Assembly (NCBI GenBank): GCA_026686845.1
Contig: JAIVEN010000014.1
Span: 10,402,001 to 10,466,000, forward strand
Direction of reading: 5' to 3'
Length of the DNA stretch: 64,000 nucleotides
Source of the DNA: Adenanthera pavonina
Taxonomy: Eukaryota > Streptophyta > Magnoliopsida > Fabales > Fabaceae
The position numbers were made by a program, and so were the translations under genes. Positions 32,849 to 45,226 of the stretch are shown in pieces. Each line of letters starts with the position of its first letter. Within the stretch, counting starts at the first letter, position 1. The notes under the pieces are model-generated. The model made no database searches. It was not told the DNA's origin and was given only the letters and a program-made list of their open reading frames with translations.

Positions 32849-33789
32849 ATAATACAGCACATTCTTTCTAATTTTTTAAATAAAATTAATCAAATTAATA
32901 AGTAGATGGGGCAATAACAATTTTCTCTGTTGCAAAAAGAAGAATTTAAATTCATCTGCAATTACATTTTTGCCCAAATAATTGGAGGTGCAATATTGAC
33001 ATAATGGCAATTAGGGACTACATTGCTGTAATAAATAAACTGGAAGGACAACGTTCATCTAATTGAAATTTGAGGGATTGGATTGGTTTGTTTTGTGAAC
33101 TGGAGGGATTAGAAGTACAATTGAACTCATGTTTTAATTGTGGGGCTTTCCTCCAGTCCCAAGTGTCATTTTCAATTTCTTATATCCATAGAGAAGTTAT
33201 TATATAAGGTTTTCCCCCCCCACCCCCCAAATGCTGTAGTGTTTGATCATATGGTGGAATTTCAGGCTGTTCGGATTGGAGACCTGGAGCTGTTTAGGAA
33301 TGTGGCGGATAAGTTTTCCACCACATTCAGCGCTGATGGAACTCATAATTTGATTGTTCGGTTGCATCATAATGTCATCAGGACTGGTTTACGAAACATT
33401 AGCATTTCTTATTGCCGTATCTCACTTGCTGATGTGGCACAAAAATTAAGGTTGAACTCTGCAAACCCTGCTGCAGATGCTGAGAGCATTTTAGCCAAGG
33501 CCATAAGAGATAGGGCAATTGATGCTACATTGGATCATGGTAATTGTTGGATGGTATCTAAGGAAATTAGAGATATATACTCCACTACTGAGCCTCTGTT
33601 GGCTTTTAATTCTCGGATTGCCTTCTGTCTTAACATGCACAATGAGGCCGTCCGGGCACTTCGTTTCCCACCAAACTCACACAATGAGAAGGAAAGTGCT
33701 GAGAAGAGGAGAGAGAGGCTGCAACAGGAGCAAGAACTAGCTAAACACATTCAAGAGGAGGAGGAGGATGATTTCTGAGAATGATTGTG

Positions 33790-34748
33790 TTCTGTTCATC
33801 TCAGTTGCAGTCAGGATCGATCATCATTTCTGACTCTGCTCTTATTTCTCCTCTGACAAAGTCCATTACAATTTCTATTAAAATGAAAGGTGGAATTATT
33901 TCCTGCTTGAATGATCTCAAAAGTTCATATTCATATTGAAATTATTTCTGTTTGCTTTTATTCATGGTGATAACTATGGTTGTCTGTTTCCTTCAGCTTT
34001 GTGAGATTGAAGATCTCTGAAACTTTGTTCAATTTGCTCCAGTCTTCATGTGGCATTATTGAGATTTAATGGATTTCGTGGAGGCATAATGAGAACAAGG
34101 ATGCGTTGTGTTGAGAACGAGTTTTGCAAGAGTAGTTTTTTTAGTTAGTTGAGTTTAGATGTATCACCAAGATTAGGAATTCGGGATTCATTGATAGCTT
34201 AGGGATTGGTAGGGATTTCGGCCTAATTTAATGGTTAACATGCTATTTCCTTGATCAGGTGCCTTATCTGTTCAAATGAAACTTTGATACCTAAATAAAA
34301 GGAAAAAAAGGTGCTTTAGTTGCTTAAAATACAAGTTGTGTTTTGCTAGTCTTAAAATTAGCATGATACTGGACTTCAATATTTATGACTTAGGTGAGGA
34401 GTATGACTAGCTCTTTTTAGAATGTATGATCATCATTATCGGAGGAAGTAGTGGTTCCGAGGTTCGTGGTCCTGGGGCTTTCATAAAAGAAGTCTATCTA
34501 TAAATACCAATATTTATGACTTCTGGATCTTTTCCATTGAGAGTTTGCAATGTAATTGATTGAGTAGTTTAATATTTAAAAAAAATAATTTTTCTTTTCA
34601 ACAAATAGAATAATGAAAGGAGACTAAGATAGATGTAAATGAGATGAGACCATGTCATTGGCAAAATTGAATCAACCAGATATTTCGTCCGAAAAATACT
34701 GTCTGAGTTCATCATTCTAAACATATCTAGCAGGGTGAAGTGAATTTT
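33790..34748. other. RPN3-relic downstream region
   Basis: Sequence to about 34100 is probably the old 3' untranslated region. The rest is AT-rich spacer without supported genes. Confidence 0.35.
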
Positions 34749-36330
34749 TGATGTGTCCATTTTATACATATAAAATACCCACATTTAAGTATTAAATTGT
34801 ATTTAAATATGTTTATATTGATATATTTTAGCATGGTTTTACACATTTTTGAGTTTTATGGCGTTATATGCTCAGTTGGAAGCATTCGGAGCAAAAACGT
34901 TACAAATCGTTCATGCTGAAAAATTATGACACCCTTTGGTATTTTGATCATAACTCTCATATATGAACTCCGATCGAGGTGATTTAAAATGTGTTGGAAA
35001 TGTAAGACATAGATCTACAACTTTTATGTTTTGAGTTTTCCCAAATTCCAACGTTATTATGGCGAAAATCGAACTCAAAATCTCAACACGAGCTGATGAC
35101 GTTATGGAGCTAGTGTTGCACTGTCCGTACAAATAGTAACCACCCGGCGCCGGTCAAATCCGTATAGCACCGGGTCAACTCAGATTTTGACATTTTTCAG
35201 CAACTTAGAAGCACCCGGCACCGTATTAATTGATTTTGTGGTTACCTGGCGCCGGGTCATCCAGTAGGGGTCCGTAAAAACACGTTTTTGACGTGTTTTC
35301 ATGATATTTTGGACTTTTATGGGCTTCTAAAATTTTTTCTATATAAGGATACATGATAGAAACACAACGGGAGATTCAGAAACGCACTCAGAAGCCAGAG
35401 AACACTGTTCTAAACGCATCTGGGAGCAACTAGGAGCATCTTATAGAGAAAGAGTAAGGAGATTCGGAAAGTATTAGTGATAGATTCAATCTTCTCTAAT
35501 ACAACTCTGTTTTCTTATTAGTTTTACTATGATTTGAGATTTTAGTTTTAATTTAATTTCTATTTCCATGAGTAGCTAAATTTCTCAGTCAGGGATAGAG
35601 ATATAGCCTGATTGAGATTGATTGGATTTGTTTCTCTAGTTAAGACTCTTTGATTTGTTCTTCAAGTTATATTTAATTTATCTTTTTATTATATTTATCT
35701 CTTTTGTTCGTTCATGTGGATTTTATGCTTGATCATCATAGAATCTAATTAATGGGTAAACTTGATGGACTGAGAGGTGAAGAGTGAACCTAGATTTAGA
35801 GAGATAAACATGAATAATTAATCTAGAGATAAAATTAGGAATTCATGGTGATATATGTTGTAGTTTTCAAGGTTTAATTAGAAAATTTAGTTGCGCGAGA
35901 ACGAATTAAATCCTAATTAAATTAGGACTAATTGACCGAGAGGTAATTAGGGCACTTTAGAAACAACAGTCACTATAATTATATAGAGTCTAACTAAAAA
36001 AATAAAATTTAGTTATCTCAGAAGGTGAATCCTGATCCCTTGACGTTTCTAGAACTGAATCAAAACTCAGACATCATTTTATTTCCTAGTTTTTTTTATC
36101 TTTTTAATTTGAATTATCAATTTGATTATCAATTAATTTTTAGGATTAAAAGTTTGGACTATAAATTTACTACCTCCCATGAGTTTGACCTCTGGAATAT
36201 TTCGGAGATATTTTTATTACTGCGAGATGAGATCTATAGTGATAACTGAGTTTTATTTTTGTCTTTACTAATCCTTTCAATTCAATTATTACAGCGATTT
36301 TTTTTTTCTTCGATAAAGGGCCTCAACAGG
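34749..36330 (+). mobile_element. Probable LTR-retrotransposon remnant (solo LTR)
   Basis: The sequence from TGATGTGTCCATTTTATA onward has the texture of a large plant LTR: a GC-richer upstream zone with repeated CCGG(C/T)GCCGG-like motifs (35140-35275), a TATA box CTATATAAGG (35339-35348), then a long untranslated stretch with alternating AT-rich blocks and AATAAA-like signals near 36003. There is no coding region. I could not find a second copy or a convincing target duplication, so the right boundary is a guess. Confidence 0.4.
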
Positions 36331-37253
36331 TAGTAGTTGCCTTTGTACAACATGAGTATTGAAATTTGAAACTTGAATCCAATGGCTTGGAGGTTCTTGA
36401 CAGTGCTACAATACAATAGCATAGCATTGCTAGTTTAGATTCTGATTTTCCTATGTATCAATCATCTGTCAATCATACAACAAATCTCATATTTGTACAG
36501 AGAAATATATACATCGTCTGCCATAACCAATTAGTGTGAACGGTGACTCTTGCCAGCCTACTATTCTCGGAAACATTAGATTCCAGCCTGGGTCTCTGCC
36601 TAATTTCGGATCTTTCAAATATACTTCGAATCAATTTATCAAAAAAAAAAAAAAACTTCGAATCAGACTGTGATTACAGAGTTGCTAGCCCAGACACCAA
36701 GAAGTCTTGTTACAGCATACCATAACCCGTGACAATCTATCGCCAAAATAGGGCATGTCACATGTTGATAATATATTAAAAATACTTGGCTATCATATGA
36801 GGTCAAATATTCCCATGTGACCCATGTATGCTACGATCTATATACTATTTCTCCTATTACATTACATGCTACTTATTGGCTGTCATCATAATTAATTCAC
36901 AATTGGCCTACAAACCAACATAACAAATAGATGGAACGAAAAACAGGTGAGGACTTTTAAAAAAAGAAAAAGATGGAAAAAAAATTAGGGGACCAAATGG
37001 ATTTTGATACATTCACGGCTCTAGTGTTGGGATGGACATGTGCGATCGAAGGGGGTGTAATAGAAGAGAACGTGGGAGTAATTGAATGAAGGTCAGAATT
37101 CTGTGCAGTTCGCAGAGATGAAATTTAATTTAAATCAATAAAAATTGTCTTCGAGTTCTCTCCTGTTGCAGAACTCACATGTGCTATTGCTGCCTTACTG
37201 AATCTCATCTCTTATTTAAGGAGACACATTTCGTGGTTGGAAATGACAGTACA
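36331..37253. other. Expansin upstream region
   Basis: AT-rich spacer. No gene seen in 36331-37100. The last 150 bases should hold the proximal promoter of the expansin gene. Confidence 0.35.
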
Positions 37254-37260
37254 TATAAAT
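37254..37260 (+). promoter_or_regulatory. TATA box of the expansin gene
   Basis: TATAAAT sits 80 bases before the start codon, leaving room for a leader of about 45-50 bases. Confidence 0.6.
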
Positions 37261-37333
37261 ACAACTTCAACTTTCTTCCTTCGCCTTCTTCACTATATTC
37301 GCAGTTGGCTCACTTGGGCGTGACCATTAGAAA

Positions 37334-38281
37334 ATGGCGAAAGCGATGGTCGTTCTGGGCAGCCTGGTAGGATTATGGTACGTCACAGTGACTGCTTGCG
37401 CCTTCTCACCTTCTGGATGGATCAAAGGACATGCCACCTTTTATGGAGGTAGCGACGCCTCAGGAACCATGGGTAAGCTATACTGTATCTGTACTCTTGT
37501 TTCGTTTGATGATATGATGATGAGTTAAGGATGAAATCTGAATACGAATGAAAATGCTTGCAGGAGGAGCTTGTGGGTTTGGGAATCTGTACTCAACAGG
37601 ATATGGGGCTAGAACTGCAGCTTTGAGCACTGCCTTGTTCAACGATGGAGCTTCCTGTGGGGAATGCTACAGAATCATATGCGATTATGAGACAGACCCC
37701 AGATGGTGCATGAAAGGAGTATCTGTAACTATAACTGCCACAAACTTCTGCCCTCCTAATTATGCTCTTCCAAACGACAATGGAGGGTGGTGCAACCCAC
37801 CTCTGAAGCACTTCGACATGGCTCAACCGGCTTGGGAAAAGATTGGAATTTACAGAGGAGGGATTGTCCCTGTCTTGTTCCAAAGGTTAATTTCAATATG
37901 CTCACTCACTTACTAGACATAGATCTTGGTGTGGTCGTTTCGAATGTTGACGAATGAAATGCTATATGGTGCAGGGTTCCATGCAAGAAGCACGGAGGGG
38001 TTAGGTTCACAGTGAATGGAAGAGACTATTTCGAGCTGGTTCTGATCAGCAATGTGGCAGGGGCTGGATCCATCGCTTCTGTGTCCATCAAAGGCTCCGA
38101 GACAGGGTGGATGGCTATGTCCCGAAACTGGGGAGCTAATTGGCAATCCAATGCGTATCTGAATGGTCAATCCTTGTCATTCAGGGTCACGACCACTGAT
38201 GGAGAAACCAGACTCTTCCCAGATGTGGTTCCATCTTCTTGGACATTTGGCCAGACGTTCTCCAGCAGTGCCCAGTTCTAA
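37334..38281 (+). CDS. Alpha-expansin (EXPA), 3 exons
   Basis: Exons 37334-37472, 37564-37885 and 37975-38281 give 255 residues, the usual EXPA length. A signal peptide covers about residues 1-23, so the protein is secreted to the cell wall. The N-terminal double-psi barrel domain carries GGACGFGNLY (47-56), a regular set of cysteines (C50, C78, C81, C86, C95, C109, C123), the alpha-expansin WCNPP insertion (122-126) and the HFD motif (129-131). The C-terminal domain is the beta-sandwich CBM63 module, with WMAMSRNWGANWQSN in the position typical for EXPA. Expansins loosen cellulose-hemicellulose contacts without hydrolysis during growth. All motifs are intact. Two introns at standard EXPA positions. 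Confidence 0.95.
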
Positions 38282-39885
38282 AGCTTAATTACACCTATTT
38301 TTATATACATATATATACTTGTTTGTGGGTTTTGGAATCTCCGTTTTCATGACCAGAACGGCAGAGGCGTGCTTTTATATATTGTGCCGGTGCAGCCCGC
38401 CACCCTTTCTCTGGTTTTTGTGATCTGGGTTGGTGGGACCAAACCCATGAACTGATGGAGCTTCTGTATATTGTTCATCTGTTATGTAGTCTATATAATA
38501 ATAAGAATGCAGCTTGTAGAAACAAGCTTCTTTCTAAATTATTATACCATATATTGTTGTAATGTAACTTGTAATATGAATACTCGTTATAAGTTTAGAT
38601 CTTTTGGATTGTTTCGTTTCATTGAAAAGTTTTTATTGAGTTGAAGTAAACTTTTAAGGAATTCGGAAAATATGGATTGAGTAAATTTTTATTTATGGGC
38701 TTCTAAGGAGACCGAATGTTACTCATTAATTTGGTGAGGTCCAAAAGTCGCAGAATGCTTGACAGCTTAATACCAAGTAGTAGTATTTGGGTTGTGTAAC
38801 GTACGACATGTGTGAAAATAAGAGTAAAAGTGAAAATGAGGACAATCGGTGGTTCCTTTCTAAGCAAAACCTTATCCATACACATTACCTTTTCTGACTG
38901 ACACTGGGAAAGTAGAACTTGGTTTGTAGCGTTTACCAGCTAGCTCCGTTCAGATTCATTCGTCTCACTCACTAGAATCATATTCATTCGTCTCCTGTTA
39001 CGGCGTCCAGTCATCAGTGTTGCTTCTCTTTCAATCTCAAGTCTTCCCTTCAGAAACTATAATCTAATGCAACTTTTTTTTTTTTCGGGTTGTTGAAGTT
39101 GATTCATTCAGATTGAAATTTGAGACCACTCGTCCTTCTCCTTGTACGGTACTTGGTCACCTATATAGCCGTTACCTGTCATTTCCTCCTCTAGGACTAG
39201 GACGAACAAAAGAGCCCAGGCTTGGACCTTGTGCATGTGTGCCCTGCTCACTCATGACACCAAAGCATTGCTTTACTACGCTGAGAGGATAGTAATCTTT
39301 ACGGTGCATCACGCTGATTGAAGGGGTCATTGTTTATTTGAGACATTTTGGATGGAGTCTAATTCTGTAATTTTTTTATTTTGGATTGATTTCGATATAT
39401 ATTATGTTCTATATATATATATATATGGCGTGGATAAGTCTTTGTTTGACAATATTACACCATCTATAACTTAACAGTAACTAACTAACCCTGAAAAATA
39501 TCTAAACTCCCTCAACTAATCTCTTATAAAATAATCCATATGGACATTGAGTATAATTCACTCACTTGTGTATCGCCATACTCCTATTGTGGTAAATGGT
39601 TTAAACTATTAGAGCGTTCATGAAAGCCAGACCTTCCTTAAATTATTGCCCAGAAAAAAAAATATATTGAAGTTATTGATACCAATTTAGTTATTAAAAA
39701 TGAATGCTGACAATTTAATCTTGATCTAGAAGTTTCTTCGTAGCCCGTTCTTAATATAGAAGTTTATTATCATCATTAAATTAGCCTCAATGCTGATATG
39801 ATGTTTTAAAAAAAATTATTAAAATTAAATATAAGGCAGTAGATTTTTGAACAGAATTTCATTTTTCCTTTGGGTTATTTAGGAA
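38282..39885. other. Intergenic, expansin to Abitram-like gene
   Basis: The expansin 3' untranslated region probably runs to about 38580. The remainder is spacer with a (TA)n run at about 39411-39426 and no supported gene. Confidence 0.35.
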
Positions 39886-40011
39886 TGGGCCGTATAAGCC
39901 GAAAGCCCAACACAAGTCTCATGGAATACTGAATGCCTTGAAAATCATCACAGCCCAATTAAAACTGACATATTGTTTTTATAAACAAAGATGACACAGC
40001 CCGAAAGCCCA
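39886..40011 (+). promoter_or_regulatory. Cluster of site II (TGGGCC/AGCCCA) motifs
   Basis: TGGGCC at 39886 and AGCCCA at 39904, 39952 and 40006 fall within 126 bases, ending about 120 bases before the Abitram-like start codon. Clusters of this kind mark promoters of broadly expressed plant genes bound by TCP factors. Confidence 0.5.
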
Positions 40012-40133
40012 ATTGAAAACTGACGCAGTTTAGGAGGATGATCAGTGCTCGCAATTCCATTGGCTCCCGTTACAGTTACACTTCGAAGCTTGGAGCTTAA
40101 TTGGCAAACTCTCTGCGCGTCTGTGTTATTTAG

Positions 40134-42649
40134 ATGTCGACGGAGGAACAGAGCATCGACGACACTAACGGTTCAAAAGCCAGCAAAGCTCAGAATTATG
40201 AACAAGAGCAACAAGATGAAGAGTTACGCCTCCTTCTACTACCTGATGTATCTAGTCTTCCCCTTACTCCTCCTTCCGCTGTCGAATCAAACTTTGTCAC
40301 TTACTTCGCTTTAGGTATTTCGTTACTTTTCTTATTCCTCTCAGTAGAAGTTTATATAATATTCAAAACAATTCAGTGCATACCGTTTTTTATAAACCCT
40401 AAATCCTTTCGGATGATGTGAAAATTGTTAAAATTGAACTTTCAATTACATATTTCAGTTATTTCCCTGTCGCATGCATATTTTTACTCGTCTGGTAAAA
40501 AAATATCACGGAAAACGCATTTTAAGTATTTGTTTGGATGTTGCTTCATTTTTTTTTATATTTTATTTTCGATGTCAAGATTTTATGAAGCCCGGACACG
40601 ATCAGTACGTTCACCGGCACGCCAATGGGTATAATTTTTTTTTTTAAATCTCCGTTTATCACGCATTCGGCTTTGTTTTTGGATTATAATAATATATTTT
40701 CTTCATCTCTTGTCCTGTGACCTAAAAGCTTGTGTGTGATCGGCTTGGCTCCTTCCCACATTGCTTTCAAGGATGAAGGTGGAATAACAGCAGTGGATTT
40801 TAATGTCGGAAAATCTGATCGCAGCGGTGTTAAGGTCACAGGAAAGCGGAAGAAGGTAAGTTTTCTCTCTCATTCACTCCTGCCGTTGTTTGGAATTTAT
40901 ATCCACGGATAACCCAAAGGAAGCAACTTTCAGTCATTGATTGTTTTAAACAAACACGAATTATTATGTTTTGAGGTACCTTACACAAATAGTTTGCGCC
41001 TTGCAACTAGGGTACTAGGGTACCCCTTTTAGCCTTGATTTTGAGTTTAACTCTTGCTTGTAGATAAATGAGAATGACCCATTAACTCTTGCTTCTTGGA
41101 TAAAGAGAGTAAAACAAGGACTGTGAAGTGGTCACTCATGCTACCGTCAATTTCATAAATGCATTTTAAAGTTTAGGCTAAATTTGAATCTGTGACATAC
41201 TTCAGTAACTTGAGTTACTTTATTGCATTTGTTTTTCTTAAGCTAATTGGGAGGTTGCATTGTCTTTGACATTAAAAGATTTACTCATGTCCACTTTCAA
41301 AAAGTGGCCATACTACAGAAGTAAAATGAGGTCATTACAGTTTTGGTGATATTTGCCTAATTTTCTAGTTTATGACACTCATGGTGTTGATAGTGTCACT
41401 GTATTATTTATGATGTTGGTATTCAATCAATGTGCTAATTGATGTTTTATGTGTCAAAACTCTATTCAACTGCCAATAATTGCATGTGTTGCTGGTTCTT
41501 GCCTCACGGGACATCAAAGTATTGGATTTTACAGATGGAATGGATTTATCATTGTGATACGGATCTGATCTACTGTTGTATGAAATATTTAGTTAACATT
41601 GCAGCCTGGTGTTTGTGATAAAATATATCCCTATCTTCTGAAGTAATTTAGTTATTCTTTTTTGGCAAAAATATTGAATTGTGAACTTTGTTTGTATCTC
41701 TTTTGGCCAAAAAAAAAACTTTGTATCTCTGAATATATATTACTCGCAGGATCTTTACATATGTCGTGGGCTAATATATTGTCAAGATGTAAATCATGCG
41801 ATTTTTTACTGCTTTTGTTTTGTTAAAAGAAATATTTTCTTGTGCAGAATGCACAACACTTTGAGTCCAACACAGCTTTGTGTAAAGTTTCTACCAGTAA
41901 TGATTCTTACACAGTGAGGTAAATTTCTTTATTTTAAATCTTAATAAAGGCCTAATCTTAGGTTTAGTAGATGAATAATATATACTTTTCACCTCTTTTC
42001 CTTTTCGCACGTACCTTTCAATGTTTTGAGTGTATAAGTTTGCTTTTGGTGCCTTTTCACAGGTGTTGTGTCAAAGGCTCTCTTCTGGAAGTACATCAGA
42101 AACTAATTGAGCAGCCAGATTTGCTTAATACTTCGGTAAGAAGAAGCATATTCCTCCCAAGTCTTTTTTTCAAAAAAAAAAAAAAAAAAGGTAGCCAGGT
42201 GTGTTCGGTCATGCTGAAATAACATAGATAACCTTCCTTATCACAAAAGATGGACATTCCTAAGTAGTTCAATCTAGAATTATTTACTTTAACTACGTAA
42301 TTTCAAATTTTCTAGACTTTCCATTGATTCTTCAAGGTGAACAAATAGTGGCATTGTGTATTTTTCTAATTGTATATGTGTATTTGCATCTGACATGTCT
42401 TCATCCTGACATAGCACTATGCTTTGCATGTTTCTTCTTCCCATTTGCCGTTTTTTATTTCCTGTTTTGGTGATAATCCATTTGCTCTTTCTGTCGTTCT
42501 TATCATCTGTTTTTTTTTTTTGTAACAACACTTAGGCGGATAGAGAAGGATATATTGCTATTATAATGCCAAAACCTGCTGATTGGCTCAAGATCAAGGC
42601 TTCACTCGTGAGCCATCAGGATTACAAGAAATTGAGGCAAGTCTCTTGA
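40134..42649 (+). CDS. Abitram-like protein (FAM206 family), 6 exons
   Basis: Exons 40134-40314, 40580-40628, 40729-40855, 41848-41918, 42063-42135 and 42536-42649 join in frame to 204 residues. After an acidic N-terminus rich in Glu and Gln, the conserved region starts at about residue 55 with VTYFALDFMKPGHDQYVHRH. It continues through ANGLCVIGLAPSH, VTGKRKKNAQHFE, LCKVSTSNDSYTVRCCVKG, LLEVHQKLIEQPDLL and EGYIAIIMPKPADWL. This order matches Abitram (actin-binding transcription modulator, Simiate), whose fold resembles the glycine-cleavage H protein. Animal Abitram acts in nuclear speckles and on actin filaments; the plant role is not something the sequence tells. Site II motifs upstream suggest constitutive expression. 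Confidence 0.85.
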
Positions 42650-43789
42650 ATCTTTTGTCTGTTCCATGATGGAACCTTAAGAATCTGAAGAGGTCCGGTG
42701 CCTTATCCAAGTGCTTGCGTGATTTCTTTATTTCACCCCTCAATGATGGGGCGCCAAATGCGTGCTACTAGTTGGGCGACTCCAGAGCAGCAGAGCCGGT
42801 GGTGTGACTGTTATGACGCATCAAAGGAGCCTTTAGGCTGACTTTGTTATTGTATTCTCCGTTATTTAAAACGAATATCTTTTGCATGATTTTAATTGGT
42901 CATAGATTGAGATATGCCTTTTGGCAGTTTTCTGGTTACATTTTGTTTTGATGATGTATATGGTCAGAGGTGGGAACAGCAACTTACGGGTGAGAAGAGG
43001 ATAACACTCACTTGTATGTTCATAAGCAACAATGTGATTTATGAGCTTTGTTGTGCATTTATCACCGTAGTCCCTTTCTCTTTGTTGCTTTCTTTGTTTT
43101 CAAATTTTAAATCAAGTCCTATGGCTACTGTGATGTAATTTGCATCGAGCTTAGGCTCCCTCGTTTCATATAAAAAATAAATAAATAATCAATCAAGTCA
43201 TGGAATGCGGACCCAAACTCATAACAAGAGACAGAAAAATGAAAACAAAATTGTTGAACACATGAATATTTGATAATGAATCCTAGAATATGCTGTCTTA
43301 ATACAAAGCCCTTCCACGGAGCTTAGTGGAAATCTAGTTTCCCCTGTTGCCGTTGCTTCACAATTTGCTAGCAGGGCGTGTTTTCTGCTTGCATTTCTAA
43401 TTGGCTCACTTGTAGCAAGTCCTTGCTTTGTTCCTTTCATATTCTTATTTTTGGACGTAACTAGACATAACTCCCGCGCGACGCGCGGGGATACTATTTG
43501 ATTGTTTCTGCATCTAAAAATGTGTTTTAAAAAATAATCTAAATTTGATGTATCGCCATACAGCACTGCACTAAAATGAGCACACATATACATCATGTAA
43601 AAACTTGTGCTCCACACAGCTCTGCAATGAAACGATCAGTATGGGAGACGAACACTAAATTTGATGTGACGAAGCCTTAGGCTTTGGTTTGAGCACAAGT
43701 TTCATATGGAACTTGACTCGTGCAGGTTGCTCTCTCCTCCTTCGGCCTTGAATGTGAAATGTCCGGCAGAGAGAAAGGTGTCGACTTCT
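42650..43789. other. Intergenic between Abitram-like gene and UPF0496 gene (tail to tail)
   Basis: Two genes converge on this 1.1-kb interval. It should hold both 3' untranslated regions and contains a Helitron terminus near 43461-43489 (listed separately). I see no further gene. Confidence 0.4.
43461..43489 (-). mobile_element. Helitron 3' terminus
   Basis: Read on the minus strand: a perfect 8-bp hairpin CCCGCGCG-T-CGCGCGGG (43489-43473), eight bases, then CTAG at the very end (43464-43461) followed by host T. This is the canonical Helitron 3' end (hairpin about 10 bases before CTRR, insertion before T). GC content here is far above the flanks. The 5' TC terminus would lie to the right; I could not place it with confidence before the UPF0496 coding region, so the element may be truncated. 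Confidence 0.75.
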
Positions 43790-45179
43790 TCAACGTTGTT
43801 TCTCCATAATTTCTTGAATAACATGTTTTCGGGATCTGTTTACAGTGAGAAAGCACAGATAGATATGTTCTTCAAGCTCTTCTAACAGATCCAAAAAGCT
43901 AGAGTCATGATCATGAAATTCCCTCAAAACCTGCTTCAGTATTTCACACTTGCCATTCCTAACGCACATTTCGGCGACTGCTTGCCGGTGCTTTACTTCA
44001 TCGTGCAACCGCTTAACCATCCGGCTTATGGTATCGAAATCATTGATCAGCATATAAACCCCCTTAGCACCAACATCAAGCTGCTCACACTGTCTTTCAT
44101 AACCACTGGTGCTGACCCTTCTCTCAACCCACTTGATTCTTTTCCTGCATAAAGTTACCAAGCCAACCAATATACAGGGTGCTGCCGCCGAGCCAACGAC
44201 GCTATGCAAGGCAAAAATTAGCAAACCAATCAGGAGAGCACCGTGCAAAATAATAAGACCAATTCCTCCAACCTTCTTACAAATCCGCTTCAATCTCCCC
44301 CTTCTTTGAATCTGTTGACCTTCTGATTTTAGTCTATGCAGGAGCCCCGTGTATGTGTTGTGAATGTCACGGAACTGAGGGGTGCTAATAATGGAGAAAG
44401 GGTTATTTTGGCGGGCGAAGGAAGCAAGATCTCTATAGATAGCCTTGTGGATTTGGTCCGTGTCTGTACAATCAAGCACAAATTTGCTGAGCTTCAGGAC
44501 CCTTGTAATTTTCTTATAAGCAAGTCGCATATGATGGATTGCTTCAAGGATTGTGTCGCAGTAATGGCATGCCTCCAAGCTAGCTTCGAAGTACTCCATC
44601 AGAAGATGGTGCATATTCAAGCTTTGGGTCATATCTGTGACGGTTTCTTGCCGGGGTTCGAGCAAATATTCAGTAAGATGCATGAAGTGAGGAAGAGATG
44701 AGGATGGCGAAGAAGAGGGTGTTTTGATTGGGCTTGTGTTTCCCAGCTGCACCTGAGCTTTGCTGCATATTTCCATAAAAGATTTTGTTCTGAAAGCTTC
44801 CTGGTATTCTTCATTCACGTTAGGCTTCCTATACAAGCTTTCTTCATCGCACTCTTTCCTTGATCTACCTGGATATATAACATAAACAACTTTAGAGACC
44901 AATCCTCTTCAAAACTAATTCTTGCCTGGCTATGATTCGCAAGTTAAAAAACATGGAGAGCAAATATTGGGTGCTATAACCTGTGTGAGGGAAGCTGATA
45001 AATAAACAAAAACATGGAAAAGAGTTGCAGAAATTGAACTCACCGGCTCTTGGCATGGAAGATATCAACTTGAGCCACCTGGTGCTTGTCATTTTGATAT
45101 GTTCACAAACATATGTAGAAGAGGTTGAAGATTTTTTTTTCCCTGGGACTGCCATGATAAATCGATGAAGGAATGGCAT
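43790..45179 (-). CDS. UPF0496 family membrane protein, 2 exons
   Basis: Exon 1 is 45179-45044 and exon 2 is 44868-43790, with a 175-base intron; together 404 residues. An in-frame second ATG at 45155 is an alternative start eight codons later. The protein matches the plant UPF0496 group (At3g19330-like): a helical N-terminal half with conserved stretches (LMEYFEASLEACHYCDTIL, LKLSKFV), then a hydrophobic block at residues 246-285 (GLIILHGALLIGLLIFALH and following) likely to cross or enter a membrane, then a coiled-coil-like C-terminal half (KGVYMLINDFDTISRMVKRL). Molecular function is unknown for the family. ACGT-core motifs upstream hint at abscisic-acid or stress control. Confidence 0.88.
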
Positions 45180-45226
45180 TAAATTAAAACAATTTGGTTG
45201 TGTGTGCGTGTATATATATGTCCGTA

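Larger units (their letters stand above)
28139..33778 (+). pseudogene. RPN3: Broken RPN3/PSMD3 (26S proteasome lid subunit) copy with introns
   Basis: Exon-like blocks: 28139-28217, 28319-28490, 29271-29408, 29517-29653, 29853-29907, 29981-30091, 30337-30576 and 33266-33778, all with GT..AG borders. The translation follows plant RPN3 from MTQDVVMKD through LKEIASLIETG, LPELEIYCYLL, NLNRRTVDV and PERTIFMQRGMEKALRPYF to the C-terminal PCI region and the acidic end EEEEDDF. RPN3 is a scaffold of the proteasome lid. Two lesions disable it. About 19 bases are missing in exon 2 after 'ASP' (near 28470), shifting the frame so that the expected LSAYLTK appears in the wrong phase. In exon 7 an in-frame TAG at 30403-30405 replaces the Glu codon of the conserved AKESLLQAAR. 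The retained introns mean it arose by DNA duplication or decay in place, not by retrotransposition. A sequencing error could explain one lesion but hardly both. Confidence 0.88.

Noticed and set aside
34744..36306. ATTTT as target duplication of the LTR-like block
   Set aside because: It lies in T-rich sequence and would require a non-CA right end; too weak to define the element.
44336..44701. 121-codon plus-strand frame
   Set aside because: It is the antisense shadow of the UPF0496 gene.
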